This document shows positions 17,813-26,309 of a stretch of 64,000 bases of DNA, piece after piece. This DNA is from JAGWAJ01 sp965215155 (GTDB lineage Bacteria > Acidobacteriota > Vicinamibacteria > Vicinamibacterales > UBA8438): contig CBDCCY010000002.1 in assembly GCA_965215155.1 (NCBI GenBank), positions 248,001 to 312,000 of the forward strand, read 5' to 3'. Numbering within the stretch: the stretch's first letter is position 1; each line of letters opens with the position of its first letter. Under the pieces are notes generated by a model. That model was given only the letters and a program-made list of their open reading frames with translations, searched no databases and was not told the origin of the DNA. The position numbers and the translations under genes were made by a program.

Positions 17813-18805
17813 TCACCTCATCACGTCGAACAGCCGCTCCTCGAGCTCCGTGCCCGGGCGCCACGCCCGGCGCACGCGGCCGCCGACCTCGCCCGACAGG
17901 ATCGAGCGCGCGAGCCGGGCGAGCCTCGCGCCGTGGGACGCGAGGACCATCCCCATCTGCATCTTGCGCTCGACCTGCCGGCGGGAATAGCTGCCGGTCA
18001 CGAGCTCGAGGCCGAGGGTCGACACCTCGCCCTCCGCATCGCGCACCTCGACGACGGCGTCGGGGAAGCAGCAGCCGCCCGCCTCGTCGACCGGCATCCC
18101 GAGCGCGCGCGCCGCGCACCGCCGGGCCGCCGCCGGGTCCAGTCCGCGCGCCGCCGCGGCCGACGCCGACCGCGCGACCTCTCCCTTGAGCTCCGCCTCG
18201 AGACGAACCGAGACGACGGTCCCGCCCAGCGACCTCACGCGGTCGACGGTCTCGAGGACCAGCTCCGACACGCCCGCGTCGTGCTCGAGCTCGCGCCGCT
18301 TGACGAGGCCCTGCCAGACCCGCCGGTCGCACCCCCGGGCGCGCCGCCGCTCGCGGACGCGCGCGGCGCCGACCGCCGTGAGGGCCAGCACCTTGAATCC
18401 ATGGCCCCGCGAACCCTGGCGCGCGCGCCGGGGCTGCACGGTGTGGACCTCGACGAGGCGCTCCGACAACAGGTCGCGGACGGCCCGGCCCGCGGTGAAC
18501 GCGTGGCCGTCGAAACACTCGCGCTGGATGTCGCGGTACGAGACGACCCGGAAGTCCCCGAGCAGCTCCAGCGCGTCCCACATCCGATCGCCCTGCGACC
18601 GGCGCGGCAACCGCCGGCGATCCCGGTCCCGGCGGCCCGAGTGCGCGCGCTCGCGGCGGGCGCCCAACTCCCCGACGTCCAGGAACCGGCCGACCCAGCG
18701 CGCACCGCGGTCCCTCTCGGGAGCGTGTGGCGGCGCGAGCTCGACCACGCGGCGCCCGAGGCGATCCGCCGACCGCGCAAGCACGGGAACCCTGTCCATG
18801 TCCAT
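17813..18805 (-). CDS. Replication-relaxation-like winged-helix protein
   Basis: The 330-aa frame starts at ATG 18805, sharing its A with the stop of the preceding gene (TGATG). The first ~75 residues are Arg-rich. A winged-helix-like segment follows (WDALELLGDFRVVSYRDIQ to RAVRDLLSERLVEVHTV), then a linker and a C-terminal nuclease-like fold: LEHDAGVSELVLETVDRV, RLEAELKGE, and PDAVVEVRDAEGEV with GLELVTGSYSRRQVERK. This order resembles the replication-relaxation family found in mobile elements, which is thought to act in initiating replication or relaxation of element DNA. In the absence of a recognised relaxase gene this is a candidate for DNA processing at oriT. The family call is by resemblance. 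Confidence 0.6.
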   Translation of the reverse strand: MDMDRVPVLARSADRLGRRVVELAPPHAPERDRGARWVGRFLDVGELGARRERAHSGRRDRDRRRLPRRSQGDRMWDALELLGDFRVVSYRDIQRECFDGHAFTAGRAVRDLLSERLVEVHTVQPRRARQGSRGHGFKVLALTAVGAARVRERRRARGCDRRVWQGLVKRRELEHDAGVSELVLETVDRVRSLGGTVVSVRLEAELKGEVARSASAAAARGLDPAAARRCAARALGMPVDEAGGCCFPDAVVEVRDAEGEVSTLGLELVTGSYSRRQVERKMQMGMVLASHGARLARLARSILSGEVGGRVRRAWRPGTELEERLFDVMR

Positions 18806-19566
18806 CACCGCGAGCGCTCCTGCCACCGCCCGGAGTCCGGCCACCGGAACCACGCCCCGGAGCCGCCGAGCCACGCCGCGCGGACCTCCTCCACGGCGGC
18901 CGCGCCGCGGCGGGCGGCCTGATCGAGCCGGTCCGAGGCCGCCGACAACGCCAGACCGCCGCCGTCGTCCGCCAGGACCTCGGTGCCGTCCGGCAGCCGC
19001 GCGGGAACGGGGCCGCCGGCGAGGGGCGCCGCGGAACGGCTGGAAGACTCCCGCTCGCCGCCAACCTCGGGGCCGCCCCCTTGACCGCCGGGCTCCCCCT
19101 GCCGCGCGGCGTCCGGCTCCCGCCCGCCCGCGCCGCCGCTGCTTCCCGCCGCCTCCAGCGGCTCGAGCCCCGCCTCGAAGCCTCCCGCCGCCGGGGCCGC
19201 GACCACGGCCGGAGCGTCGACCAGGCCCTCGCTGAAGAAGCGGCTCGTCACCGGGTCGACCGCCCGCGCCGGGTCCACCCGCGCGTCGCCGCGCCAGCGC
19301 GCCTGGAGGACCACCCACTCGCGGCGCAGCCGCCGGTACTCCGACGGGAACCAGCGCCCCCACAGCGCGTAGAACGCCTCCAGCGCCCCCCGCACCGCCG
19401 CGGCGGCCCCCGCCGGGACCACGCGGGCGCCGAGCGCGGGATCGAGCCGCCGTTCGATCGCGGCCCGCAGCCACCCGTCCAGTCCCGCCTGCTCGAAGTC
19501 AGCCCGAACCAACTCCACCTCCCGCTCGCCGCCCTCGGCGGCCCGCATGAGCGTCTCCAGCGGCAT
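18805..19566 (-). CDS. Hypothetical protein
   Basis: A 253-aa frame tied at both ends to neighbours by TGATG overlaps. The N-terminal ~115 residues look globular and helical with many aromatics (LEAFYALWGRWFPSEYRR). The middle is Gly/Pro/Glu-rich and probably disordered. The last ~60 residues form a second small domain (RLPDGTEVLADDGGGLALS to AWFRWPDSGRWQE). No enzymatic motif is seen. Its operon neighbours are DNA-processing candidates, so a relaxosome accessory role is possible. Confidence 0.6.
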   Translation of the reverse strand: MPLETLMRAAEGGEREVELVRADFEQAGLDGWLRAAIERRLDPALGARVVPAGAAAAVRGALEAFYALWGRWFPSEYRRLRREWVVLQARWRGDARVDPARAVDPVTSRFFSEGLVDAPAVVAAPAAGGFEAGLEPLEAAGSSGGAGGREPDAARQGEPGGQGGGPEVGGERESSSRSAAPLAGGPVPARLPDGTEVLADDGGGLALSAASDRLDQAARRGAAAVEEVRAAWLGGSGAWFRWPDSGRWQERSR

Positions 19567-20759
19567 CAAGGCCACTCCTCCAGGGCCGCCGGCCACGGCG
19601 CGCGGCCCCGGCCCGAATCCACCAGCCACCCGGCCAGGTTGCCCGCCTCGACGGCCACCGACCGCCACCCCTCGGCTTCCAGCACGCGAAGCGCCGACGC
19701 CGTGAAGCCCGGCGAGAACGCGCCGGCCACGTACGGGAGCCCCAGGCGATCCGCCACCCGCTTGGCGGCCATCGCGGCGACGAGCGCCGCCCGGCCGTCC
19801 CGGTCGCGCGCGTCCACCCGATCCGGCCGCGACACCGGACCGCCCACGCCGGACGCCCGCAGGAGCGCCACCACGTCCCGCCGGGCCGCTGCCGCCGCGG
19901 CCGGCCGGCGGCCCGACGCCTCGGCGACGTGGAACAACGCCGCGAGAGACCGCCGCACGCCGGGCGCCCCGCCCGCGGCGACCAGCGTGCGCGTCCGCGC
20001 CTCGTACAGGAGCCTCTCGCCGCAGCCGGGAGCCAGAGTCACCGCGTGCGCGCGGCCGAGGCTCTCCGCGACCGACCAGTACGCCGCCGCCAGGACGCCG
20101 TCGCGCCCCTCGCGCGGGCGCATCGCGCGCACGACGAAGCCCTCGAACGCGAAGAGCTGCACCAGGTGGCTCGCCACCCGCGACCGGGCGAGCGTCTCCA
20201 ACACGACGCGCAGCACGCGCGACGCCCACTCGACGCCGTCGCTCGACGACGCCGCCGGACACGGCACGACGCACCGGAGGCCCCGGCCCGACACGGAAGG
20301 CGCCACCGCCACCGACCCGCCCTCGGCCAGCCCGACGCCGGCCGAGCGGGCCACCGCGCGCAGGATGCGGACCGCCATCTCGGGGCGGCCGACGCCGGGC
20401 GGAGGGGGCAGCGGCGCGAGGCCAGCCGAGCTGACGTGCCACACCCGCCGCCTCGGCGGCTCGACCGCAACTGCGCCCAACGCCTCGACGGCCGAGTGCC
20501 GCGGCAGCTCCACGCCCTCGGCGCAGCCGTCCGCCGGGCGCCGGGCCACGAACTGGGGGACCGACCAGCCCCGGTCGGCCATCGCCTGCCGGAGGACGAG
20601 GTCCTGGTCGCAGGAGAAGGCCGCCGGCCGGGCCCGGTCCACGACCGCCGTGACCCCCCACCCGTCCCCGTCGCGCTGGAACGCCGCGACGCCGCGGCGG
20701 ACCTCCGACGCGAACCGTTCACCGACGGCCGACGCGGCAGAAGGCACGGCAGTCACCAC
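19566..20759 (-). CDS. ArdC-like protein A (divergent)
   Basis: First (leftmost) of four related genes. The 397-aa frame begins at tandem GTG codons (20759/20756); the second overlaps the upstream stop (GTGA). It shares with the next two genes an N-terminal segment DLVLRQAMADRGWSVPQFV (compare VVLHAQLVERG and TILHSQMLARG), a strand RRRVWHVSSAGLAPLP (compare YRVLHSETQTTLAP), and a C-terminal block AALVAAMAAKRVADRLGLPY to VAVEAGNLAGWLVD. The pattern recalls ArdC proteins: an N-terminal ssDNA-binding domain ending in a VFN.xQT-type strand, and a C-terminal polyvalent metallopeptidase-like domain. No HExxH is seen, so peptidase activity is unlikely. ArdC itself is an antirestriction protein; this function is inferred. 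Confidence 0.55.
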   Translation of the reverse strand: MVTAVPSAASAVGERFASEVRRGVAAFQRDGDGWGVTAVVDRARPAAFSCDQDLVLRQAMADRGWSVPQFVARRPADGCAEGVELPRHSAVEALGAVAVEPPRRRVWHVSSAGLAPLPPPPGVGRPEMAVRILRAVARSAGVGLAEGGSVAVAPSVSGRGLRCVVPCPAASSSDGVEWASRVLRVVLETLARSRVASHLVQLFAFEGFVVRAMRPREGRDGVLAAAYWSVAESLGRAHAVTLAPGCGERLLYEARTRTLVAAGGAPGVRRSLAALFHVAEASGRRPAAAAAARRDVVALLRASGVGGPVSRPDRVDARDRDGRAALVAAMAAKRVADRLGLPYVAGAFSPGFTASALRVLEAEGWRSVAVEAGNLAGWLVDSGRGRAPWPAALEEWP

Positions 20760-22171
20760 GACAGCTCCTGCTGAACGCCCGGCGACGGGCGCACCGGGTC
20801 ACGGGCTTCGGGCAGCGCCGCCGGCGGCTCCGGATCGGCCACGCGCTCGCGCGCGCGCGCCAGGTCCAGCACCCAGGCCCCGATGTTGGACGCGTCGGCG
20901 CAGACGCTCCGCAGTCCCTCGGCCCGGAGGGCCGCGGCCTGGTGCGCGTCGGCCTCCTCGCTCGAAGGCGGCGGCACGTACGGCACGCCCGCCGCCTCGA
21001 CCACCCGCCGCGCCGTCAGCGCCCCGACGAGCGCGGCGCGGGCCGCGGCCTCGTCGCGCCCGAGCGGCACGCGCCGGTCGAGCCCCGGCAGCTCGCCGGC
21101 GACCGCCTCGACCAGGCGCAGGCCGGCCGCCGGATCGACGGCGCCGGCGGCCTCGGCCGCGCGGCGCTCCCCGGGAGAGCCGACGGCCAGGCACAGGCCG
21201 ACGAGCGCCGCCTGCTGGAACGCCTCCCACTGCCGGGGGCCGTGACCCTTGAACAGCCGCGGGGCCTTCGGCCGGAGAGAGCGCAGCCCCGAGTCGAACG
21301 ACGGTGCGCCGGCCGGATGCTCCCAGTCCACGCGGACGCCCTCCCGCCGCGCGAGGCCGGCCGTTGCGCGCGCATAGAGCGCCGCCAGGGCGGCAGCGCA
21401 CACCCTGCCGGCATCCTCCGTCCCCGCCTCGACCTGGACGCCCGACTTCGCGCGGCGCGCCCGGGCGTTGTGCTGGCGCAAGGCGCCCGCGCCGAAGCGC
21501 TCCACGCGCACCGCGTCGTGGAGGGCCGCGTCGTCGGACACCGCCGCGGCGAGAGACGACACCACGGACGAGGCCCAGGCCCCGGGAGAAGGCATCACCG
21601 ACTGGCGGGGGTGGCACACGACGAGGCCCTCCCCGTCACGCCCCCATTCGACCCGGTCGCCCGGCTCCAGGCGGGCGCCCGCACCAGCCAGCACCTGCCG
21701 GACCACCTCGCGGGCCGCGATTTCGCGGTCCCGGCCCCCGAGCACGCGCGGATCGGGGGCCGGGGCGAGGGTCGTCTGGGTCTCGGAGTGCAGCACGCGG
21801 TAGGCGCCCGGCCGAAGAACGACCGCCGGCGTGCCGGCGATCCCGACCGCGATCCCGCGCCGGTCGCCGCTCTCGAGCAGGAAGCGCTCCTCGTACGGCG
21901 AGGCGGCCGGCAGCACGTCGCCCCCGAGCTTCCCGCACTGGTGCTCGGTGACGAACTCCCCCGAGCCCTCCGGCAGCCCGCGCTCGACGAGCTGCGCGTG
22001 CAGGACCACGGCGTTGTACGGTTGGTACGCTCGGACGGTGTCCGGGCCGCCTGCGCGCGACGCGGAGCGCGCGCGAAGCGCCTCCCCGCAGGACTGGTGA
22101 TAGGACACGCCCGCCTCCACATCCAGCGCAACGCGATCGAGAACCGCCTGGATCTCTGTCTCCATCCTCAC
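20753..22171 (-). CDS. ArdC-like protein B
   Basis: This 472-aa frame may start at GTG 22171 or ATG 22165. It opens with a helix and SYHQSCGEAL, which is matched by SYHQVASLDS in protein C. The ArdC-N-like region includes YNAVVLHAQLVERG, GEFVTEHQCGKLGGDVLP and YRVLHSETQTTLAPAPDP, closely recalling the ArdC-N signature of a Q-containing helix, a Gly-Gly turn and a final QT strand. The C-terminal block AARAALVGALTARRVVEAAG to VCADASNIGAWVLD matches the other three genes. No HExxH motif is visible. The likely role, by family, is binding and protecting incoming single-stranded DNA. Of the four, B and C show the family features best. Confidence 0.6.
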   Translation of the reverse strand: MRMETEIQAVLDRVALDVEAGVSYHQSCGEALRARSASRAGGPDTVRAYQPYNAVVLHAQLVERGLPEGSGEFVTEHQCGKLGGDVLPAASPYEERFLLESGDRRGIAVGIAGTPAVVLRPGAYRVLHSETQTTLAPAPDPRVLGGRDREIAAREVVRQVLAGAGARLEPGDRVEWGRDGEGLVVCHPRQSVMPSPGAWASSVVSSLAAAVSDDAALHDAVRVERFGAGALRQHNARARRAKSGVQVEAGTEDAGRVCAAALAALYARATAGLARREGVRVDWEHPAGAPSFDSGLRSLRPKAPRLFKGHGPRQWEAFQQAALVGLCLAVGSPGERRAAEAAGAVDPAAGLRLVEAVAGELPGLDRRVPLGRDEAAARAALVGALTARRVVEAAGVPYVPPPSSEEADAHQAAALRAEGLRSVCADASNIGAWVLDLARARERVADPEPPAALPEARDPVRPSPGVQQELSW

Positions 22172-22230
22172 GGACGGCTACGGGACCGACGCCGCGGCGG
22201 GCCGGCCCCCAATCCTCAACGAGAAGCCCT

Positions 22231-23787
22231 CTACCGGGCCGGCTCCACTGCCTTGTCGCCGCCGCCGGCCGGCGCCCCGGCCTCTGGCCCCGCCTGCTGG
22301 GCTTCCGGCGCGGCCTGCTCCGGGCCGCCGCGTTCCTGCGCCTTCGCCGCGCGGGTGCGCACCGGCGACTCGAAGGTCGAGGCGGCCGAGTGCTCCAGCA
22401 TCTCCGGCGTCCGCTCGTGCTCCCAGTCCCGCGAGACCAGGTGCGCCCGCACCGACGCCGCCTCCCGCCACGCCTGGTCCAGCGCGCCGGGGGTCCGGGC
22501 GTACGCCGCCTGGTCCTTCCGCGCCTGCTCGCCCGGCGGGACCGGGGAGTACTCGATGCCCAGGCGCTCGAGGGTCGTGCGCGCGGCGAGGTCGCCGACC
22601 ATCGCCGTCCGCGCTTTCTCCTGCGTCGCGGTCAGGCCTTCGGGCGCCGGATTGAGGCCCGGCACCTGGACCCCGGCGAGCCTCGCCACCTCCACGGCGC
22701 GGCCGGCCTCGGCCGCCTTCCGCTCCGCCGGCGTCCCGACCGCGGCGGCGAGATCCATCAGCATCCTCTCGTTGAACTGCCGGTCCCGCGTGTCGGGGCG
22801 GCCCGGCTCCCGGGCCGGCTTCCTCGCCGGATGCAACGTGCGCGTCTCCGCGTCGAAGTGCGCCTCGTCCCGCGGCTGGTCGGTCGCCAGGTACACGTTC
22901 TCCCGGGCGGCGATGGCCTTGACCCCCCGGTTCGCCACCTGCGCCGCCGCCTCGGCCTGCACCTCCGCGTAGCGGTCGCCGCCGGCCGGAATCTGCCGGC
23001 GCTCCCGGCGTCGCGTGGACGCGACCGCGCGGCGCCCCATCTCCTCGTCCTGGACGCGCTGGCTGAGCTCCGGAGAGCGCGCCGCCGCCGTCGACACGGC
23101 GCGCATCACCGACGTCGCGTACTCCGCCATGTTTCCGAAGCGCTCCCGCGCCGGATGCGCGACCTGCGGGCCGCTCGATCCCATCGTGATCGCGATCCGC
23201 TCGCCCGCGTGGGTCTTGAGCTGCACGCCGGACCGCGCCACCAGCGTCTCGACCGTGCTGCCGATCACGGCGCGCTCCTCCGCGTTGCGCCCGTCCATGA
23301 GCCGCTTGGGGATCGGCCTGAGGCTCGTCTGGGAAGCGACGTGCAGGAGGTCGTAGGACGACGACGGCCGGACGACGACGACGCCAGACACCACTCCGGG
23401 CTCGGTGGCCAGCCCGAGCGAGCCCGCCCGAACCGCCACCAGCGGCGCGTCCATGCGCTTCTCTTCCAGCTTGTGGTGCCCCATCGCGCTCAGCTCCTGC
23501 GGGTGCACCAGCTCGGCGCCGGCCATGCCCCGCGCCAGCATCTGCGAGTGGAGGATGGTGGCGACCTTCGGACCGAAGGCGTTGCCGTCGTTGTTCCACA
23601 CCGGGCCTTCGCTCACCGGCGCCTTCGAGCTGCGCGTCCGGATCGGGCCGCTATCGAGGGACGCGACCTGGTGGTACGACTGCCCGGCCGCGATGTCGTC
23701 GGGAATCTGCTGCAGCGCGTCCGCGAGTCGCGCCTCGGACCTCTCCTGCCGCTGCTCGCGGAACTGCTGGGTCCTGCCTGCCGCCAT
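22231..23787 (-). CDS. ArdC-like protein C
   Basis: A 518-aa frame with a well-placed AAGGAG seven bases before ATG 23787. The N-terminal ~35 residues are a charged helix rich in Gln/Arg. SYHQVASLDS, KVATILHSQMLARG, ELSAMGHHKLEE and YDLLHVASQTSLRPIPKR line up with protein B. The C-terminal domain has NERMLMDLAAAVGTPAERKA, EKARTAMVGDLAARTTLERLG, and KDQAAYARTPGALDQAWREA, the closest of the four to the polyvalent metallopeptidase-like domain of ArdC (helix, long linker, AAYxxxW-type helix), but without HExxH. The stop is followed by about 60 non-coding bases, one of the few gaps in the operon. Confidence 0.6.
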   Translation of the reverse strand: MAAGRTQQFREQRQERSEARLADALQQIPDDIAAGQSYHQVASLDSGPIRTRSSKAPVSEGPVWNNDGNAFGPKVATILHSQMLARGMAGAELVHPQELSAMGHHKLEEKRMDAPLVAVRAGSLGLATEPGVVSGVVVVRPSSSYDLLHVASQTSLRPIPKRLMDGRNAEERAVIGSTVETLVARSGVQLKTHAGERIAITMGSSGPQVAHPARERFGNMAEYATSVMRAVSTAAARSPELSQRVQDEEMGRRAVASTRRRERRQIPAGGDRYAEVQAEAAAQVANRGVKAIAARENVYLATDQPRDEAHFDAETRTLHPARKPAREPGRPDTRDRQFNERMLMDLAAAVGTPAERKAAEAGRAVEVARLAGVQVPGLNPAPEGLTATQEKARTAMVGDLAARTTLERLGIEYSPVPPGEQARKDQAAYARTPGALDQAWREAASVRAHLVSRDWEHERTPEMLEHSAASTFESPVRTRAAKAQERGGPEQAAPEAQQAGPEAGAPAGGGDKAVEPAR

Positions 23788-23905
23788 GTCGAGTCTCCTT
23801 CCTCACAAGTCCCGCTTGGGTCACGACCGAGGTCCCGCGCCCGGGCGGGACCGACGACGACACTCTCGCGACTCGGGGCGCGACGCCCCGCCCGCGCGAA
23901 GGCGG

Positions 23906-25942
23906 CTAACGCGATCGCTCCGGAGCGGCCGGCGGCAACGGCGCCACCGGCACGACCGGGACCACCGGCGGCGCGGGGTCCACCGAGGCCGCGGCCCAGG
24001 CCGAGCGATAGCCGCCCTCCAGCTCGACCCCCCGGCCGCGCGCGATCACCATCGACGACATGCGGTCCGCGTCCCCGCAGAGGTCCGCGCCGTGGCGCAC
24101 GAACACCTTGCGCGCCTCCGCCGGAAGCGCCAGCTCCCGCGGCGGCTCGTAGGGGAGCCCGAGGGCGCCGGCGATCCTCGCGGCCGCGAGATCGCAGCGG
24201 AGCTGCTCCCGGACCCAGCCGAGCGACCCGCGCGGGGCGCGGGCGTCCCGGCGGCCCTCGCGCGACGGATGTCCCGTCGCGGCGGCCAGGGCGAGCGCCA
24301 CCGCCGACGCGTAGGCCGCGGGCTCCGATCGGTCCTCGGGGACCGCGAGCAGGTCCTCCGAGAGCCGGTAGGCGGCCGCGGCCGACGGATGGACCGCCAC
24401 GCGCACGCCCAGCCCAACCACGGCCTGGTCGACCGACTTCAGGCCGGCGTCCCCGCGCGCCCCCGCGACCCCGACCGACTCGGCCGGATAGAGCGCCCGC
24501 TCTTCGCCGCCGCGCCGGGCCGGAACCACGACGCCCCGGACCCCCGGCCCGACGGCGCCGCCGAGGTGCACGGCCTCCGCCTCGTCGACCACGAGGTCGG
24601 CATCGACGCCCGCCTGCCGGCGCCACGCGTGCACGGCGAGGGCCTCCGCCGCCGGGAGCGGCAGCCGGTCCGGCCCGCCCGCCGGCCAGCGGGCGGCCGC
24701 AAGCGGACGGCCGCCGGTGTACAGGTCCGCCACCGGGGGCGGCGGCTCAGCGGCCGGCGCGGACGGGCGCGCGGGCGCCTCTGCCGGCGCCTCCGCGAGC
24801 GGGTAGCGCTCGATCACCGCGCCGCGGTCCGGCGCCGGCCACGACGAGCCGGCGCGCGCCAGGATGGGCGCCATCACCCCCGCCACCGTCCGGGGGTCCG
24901 CGGTCATCCACGAGTCCAGCCGCCGGACGGCGGAGAAGCCCGCCTGCACGGCGCGCGCGACGCGGTGGCAGTCGCGGCCGGCGCCGCCCACCGCGCGCAC
25001 CCCGTCCGGCAGCGGACCGCCGCAGGCGAGCACCGCCTCGACCGCCGCCCGCGGCAACGGCTCGCGGAGCGGGTCGAGACCGACTGCGTAGTGGACCTCC
25101 GCCACCGCGCGGGTGCGTCCGAACCACGCGCCGAAGTTCGCGCCGCCGGGATCGAGGGAGTCGAGACCGAGGCCCTCGCGCCCGGCCGCCCACCGCCGCT
25201 CGACCGCGCCGGCGCGGTACGGGTCGCGCACGCACAGATCGACGTGGCGCAGGGCGACCGCCTGCGCGGCCCGGTCGAGGTGCTCGCCCAGCCGCGAACG
25301 CGAAGACGCCTGCCGCACGAGCGCCCCCGCGGCGCTGAGCAGAACCGGATCCGTCCCCGACGCCAGGAAGACCACGTCGAGGGGAGGCCCGTAGCGGACG
25401 CGGCCCACCGCCTGCGCCTCGGCCACCGTCAACCCGCCGATGTCGCTCAGGTCCCGGCGGTCGCACACCTCGTCGACGGTCCGCGCGAACGCGTCCAGGC
25501 CGGTGCGGGGCAAGTTCCGGAAGCCGTCCCGGAGCCGGTGCGTCCGCAGGGCGCCGTCGGCCTCGAGGGCCCGGGCCCGGCGCTCCGGCAGCGGGTCCCG
25601 GAAGCCGAACAGGCGGCTGTCCGCGACCCAGAGCGACGGGTGAGACCGCCGCAGCAGGCCCGCACGGCCTTCCAGCTTCCGGGCGATCTCGATCGACAGC
25701 GCGACCTCGTAGACGAGATCGCCGTGCGTCCTCAGACGGCGCCGTTGCGGCAGCGCCTCGTCGTCGGGATCGATCCGGGCGTCCACCTGATCGCAGGCAT
25801 CGAGCCAATCCGAGTCCGCGGTCCGCCGCGCCTCCAGGCGGTCGGTCGTCTCGCCGCGGTCCTCCGGCGCGAACTCCGGGTACCGCTGGGTCCTCAGCCC
25901 GCCGGGACCGACCGCCTGACGAAACCGACCGCGCCTGGTCAT
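23906..25942 (-). CDS. ArdC-like protein D with a long N-terminal extension
   Basis: The largest of the four, 678 aa from ATG 25942, five bases after the preceding stop. The C-terminal ~300 residues follow the same plan as A-C: EALAVHAWRRQAG, YRLSEDLLAVPEDRSEP, an AlaLeu-rich helix (ASAVALALAAATG), then LRCDLAAARIAGALGLPY. The first ~370 residues are unique. They start with an Arg-rich stretch, then LVYEVALSIEIARKLEGR, RTVDEVCDRRDLSDIGGLT and other helical segments of no known family. About 115 bases separate its stop from gene C. A DNA-protecting role is inferred only from the shared C-terminal part. Confidence 0.5.
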   Translation of the reverse strand: MTRRGRFRQAVGPGGLRTQRYPEFAPEDRGETTDRLEARRTADSDWLDACDQVDARIDPDDEALPQRRRLRTHGDLVYEVALSIEIARKLEGRAGLLRRSHPSLWVADSRLFGFRDPLPERRARALEADGALRTHRLRDGFRNLPRTGLDAFARTVDEVCDRRDLSDIGGLTVAEAQAVGRVRYGPPLDVVFLASGTDPVLLSAAGALVRQASSRSRLGEHLDRAAQAVALRHVDLCVRDPYRAGAVERRWAAGREGLGLDSLDPGGANFGAWFGRTRAVAEVHYAVGLDPLREPLPRAAVEAVLACGGPLPDGVRAVGGAGRDCHRVARAVQAGFSAVRRLDSWMTADPRTVAGVMAPILARAGSSWPAPDRGAVIERYPLAEAPAEAPARPSAPAAEPPPPVADLYTGGRPLAAARWPAGGPDRLPLPAAEALAVHAWRRQAGVDADLVVDEAEAVHLGGAVGPGVRGVVVPARRGGEERALYPAESVGVAGARGDAGLKSVDQAVVGLGVRVAVHPSAAAAYRLSEDLLAVPEDRSEPAAYASAVALALAAATGHPSREGRRDARAPRGSLGWVREQLRCDLAAARIAGALGLPYEPPRELALPAEARKVFVRHGADLCGDADRMSSMVIARGRGVELEGGYRSAWAAASVDPAPPVVPVVPVAPLPPAAPERSR

Positions 25943-25947
25943 GAGCC

Positions 25948-26280
25948 CTACCTCGCCGCCGCGGCCTCGCCCGCCGGCTCCACCGCCGCGCCGGGCCGCT
26001 CCTCGCCGTCGAGCTCGAGCTGGTCCTCCGGCGGGCTCTCGCCCGCGTCCTCCTCGAGCACGGTCTCGTAGAAGTCGCGGTCGGTCCCGAAGATGGCGTG
26101 CGCGGCGCTGGCCTCCGACATGACCACGACGTCGACCGAGAGGTTCCACTCCCGGATCCGGTCCACCGTGAGCACGACGGTCCGCGCCCGCGACTGCATC
26201 GCCGCCTCGTACTCCTCGCGCGTCTCCGGCACGAGCGCGAGCTCGACCACGCCGTGACGCTTCAACCTCTGCTGCTTCAT
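25948..26280 (-). CDS. Small acidic hypothetical protein
   Basis: A 110-aa frame from ATG 26280 with a GGAGG/AGG purine stretch upstream. The first half is basic and mixed (MKQQRLKRHGVVELALVPET), the middle has alternating hydrophobics (RTVVLTVDRIREWNLSVDVV), and the last ~45 residues are Glu/Asp/Pro-rich, a style common in antirestriction and DNA-mimic proteins. It is the second gene of the ancestral operon, but the IS630 insertion now separates it from the primase. It may now depend on read-through or on a promoter within the IS. Confidence 0.6.
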   Translation of the reverse strand: MKQQRLKRHGVVELALVPETREEYEAAMQSRARTVVLTVDRIREWNLSVDVVVMSEASAAHAIFGTDRDFYETVLEEDAGESPPEDQLELDGEERPGAAVEPAGEAAAAR

Positions 26281-26309
26281 CGACCTGCCCTCCCGCAAGC
26301 CGCGCCGCC

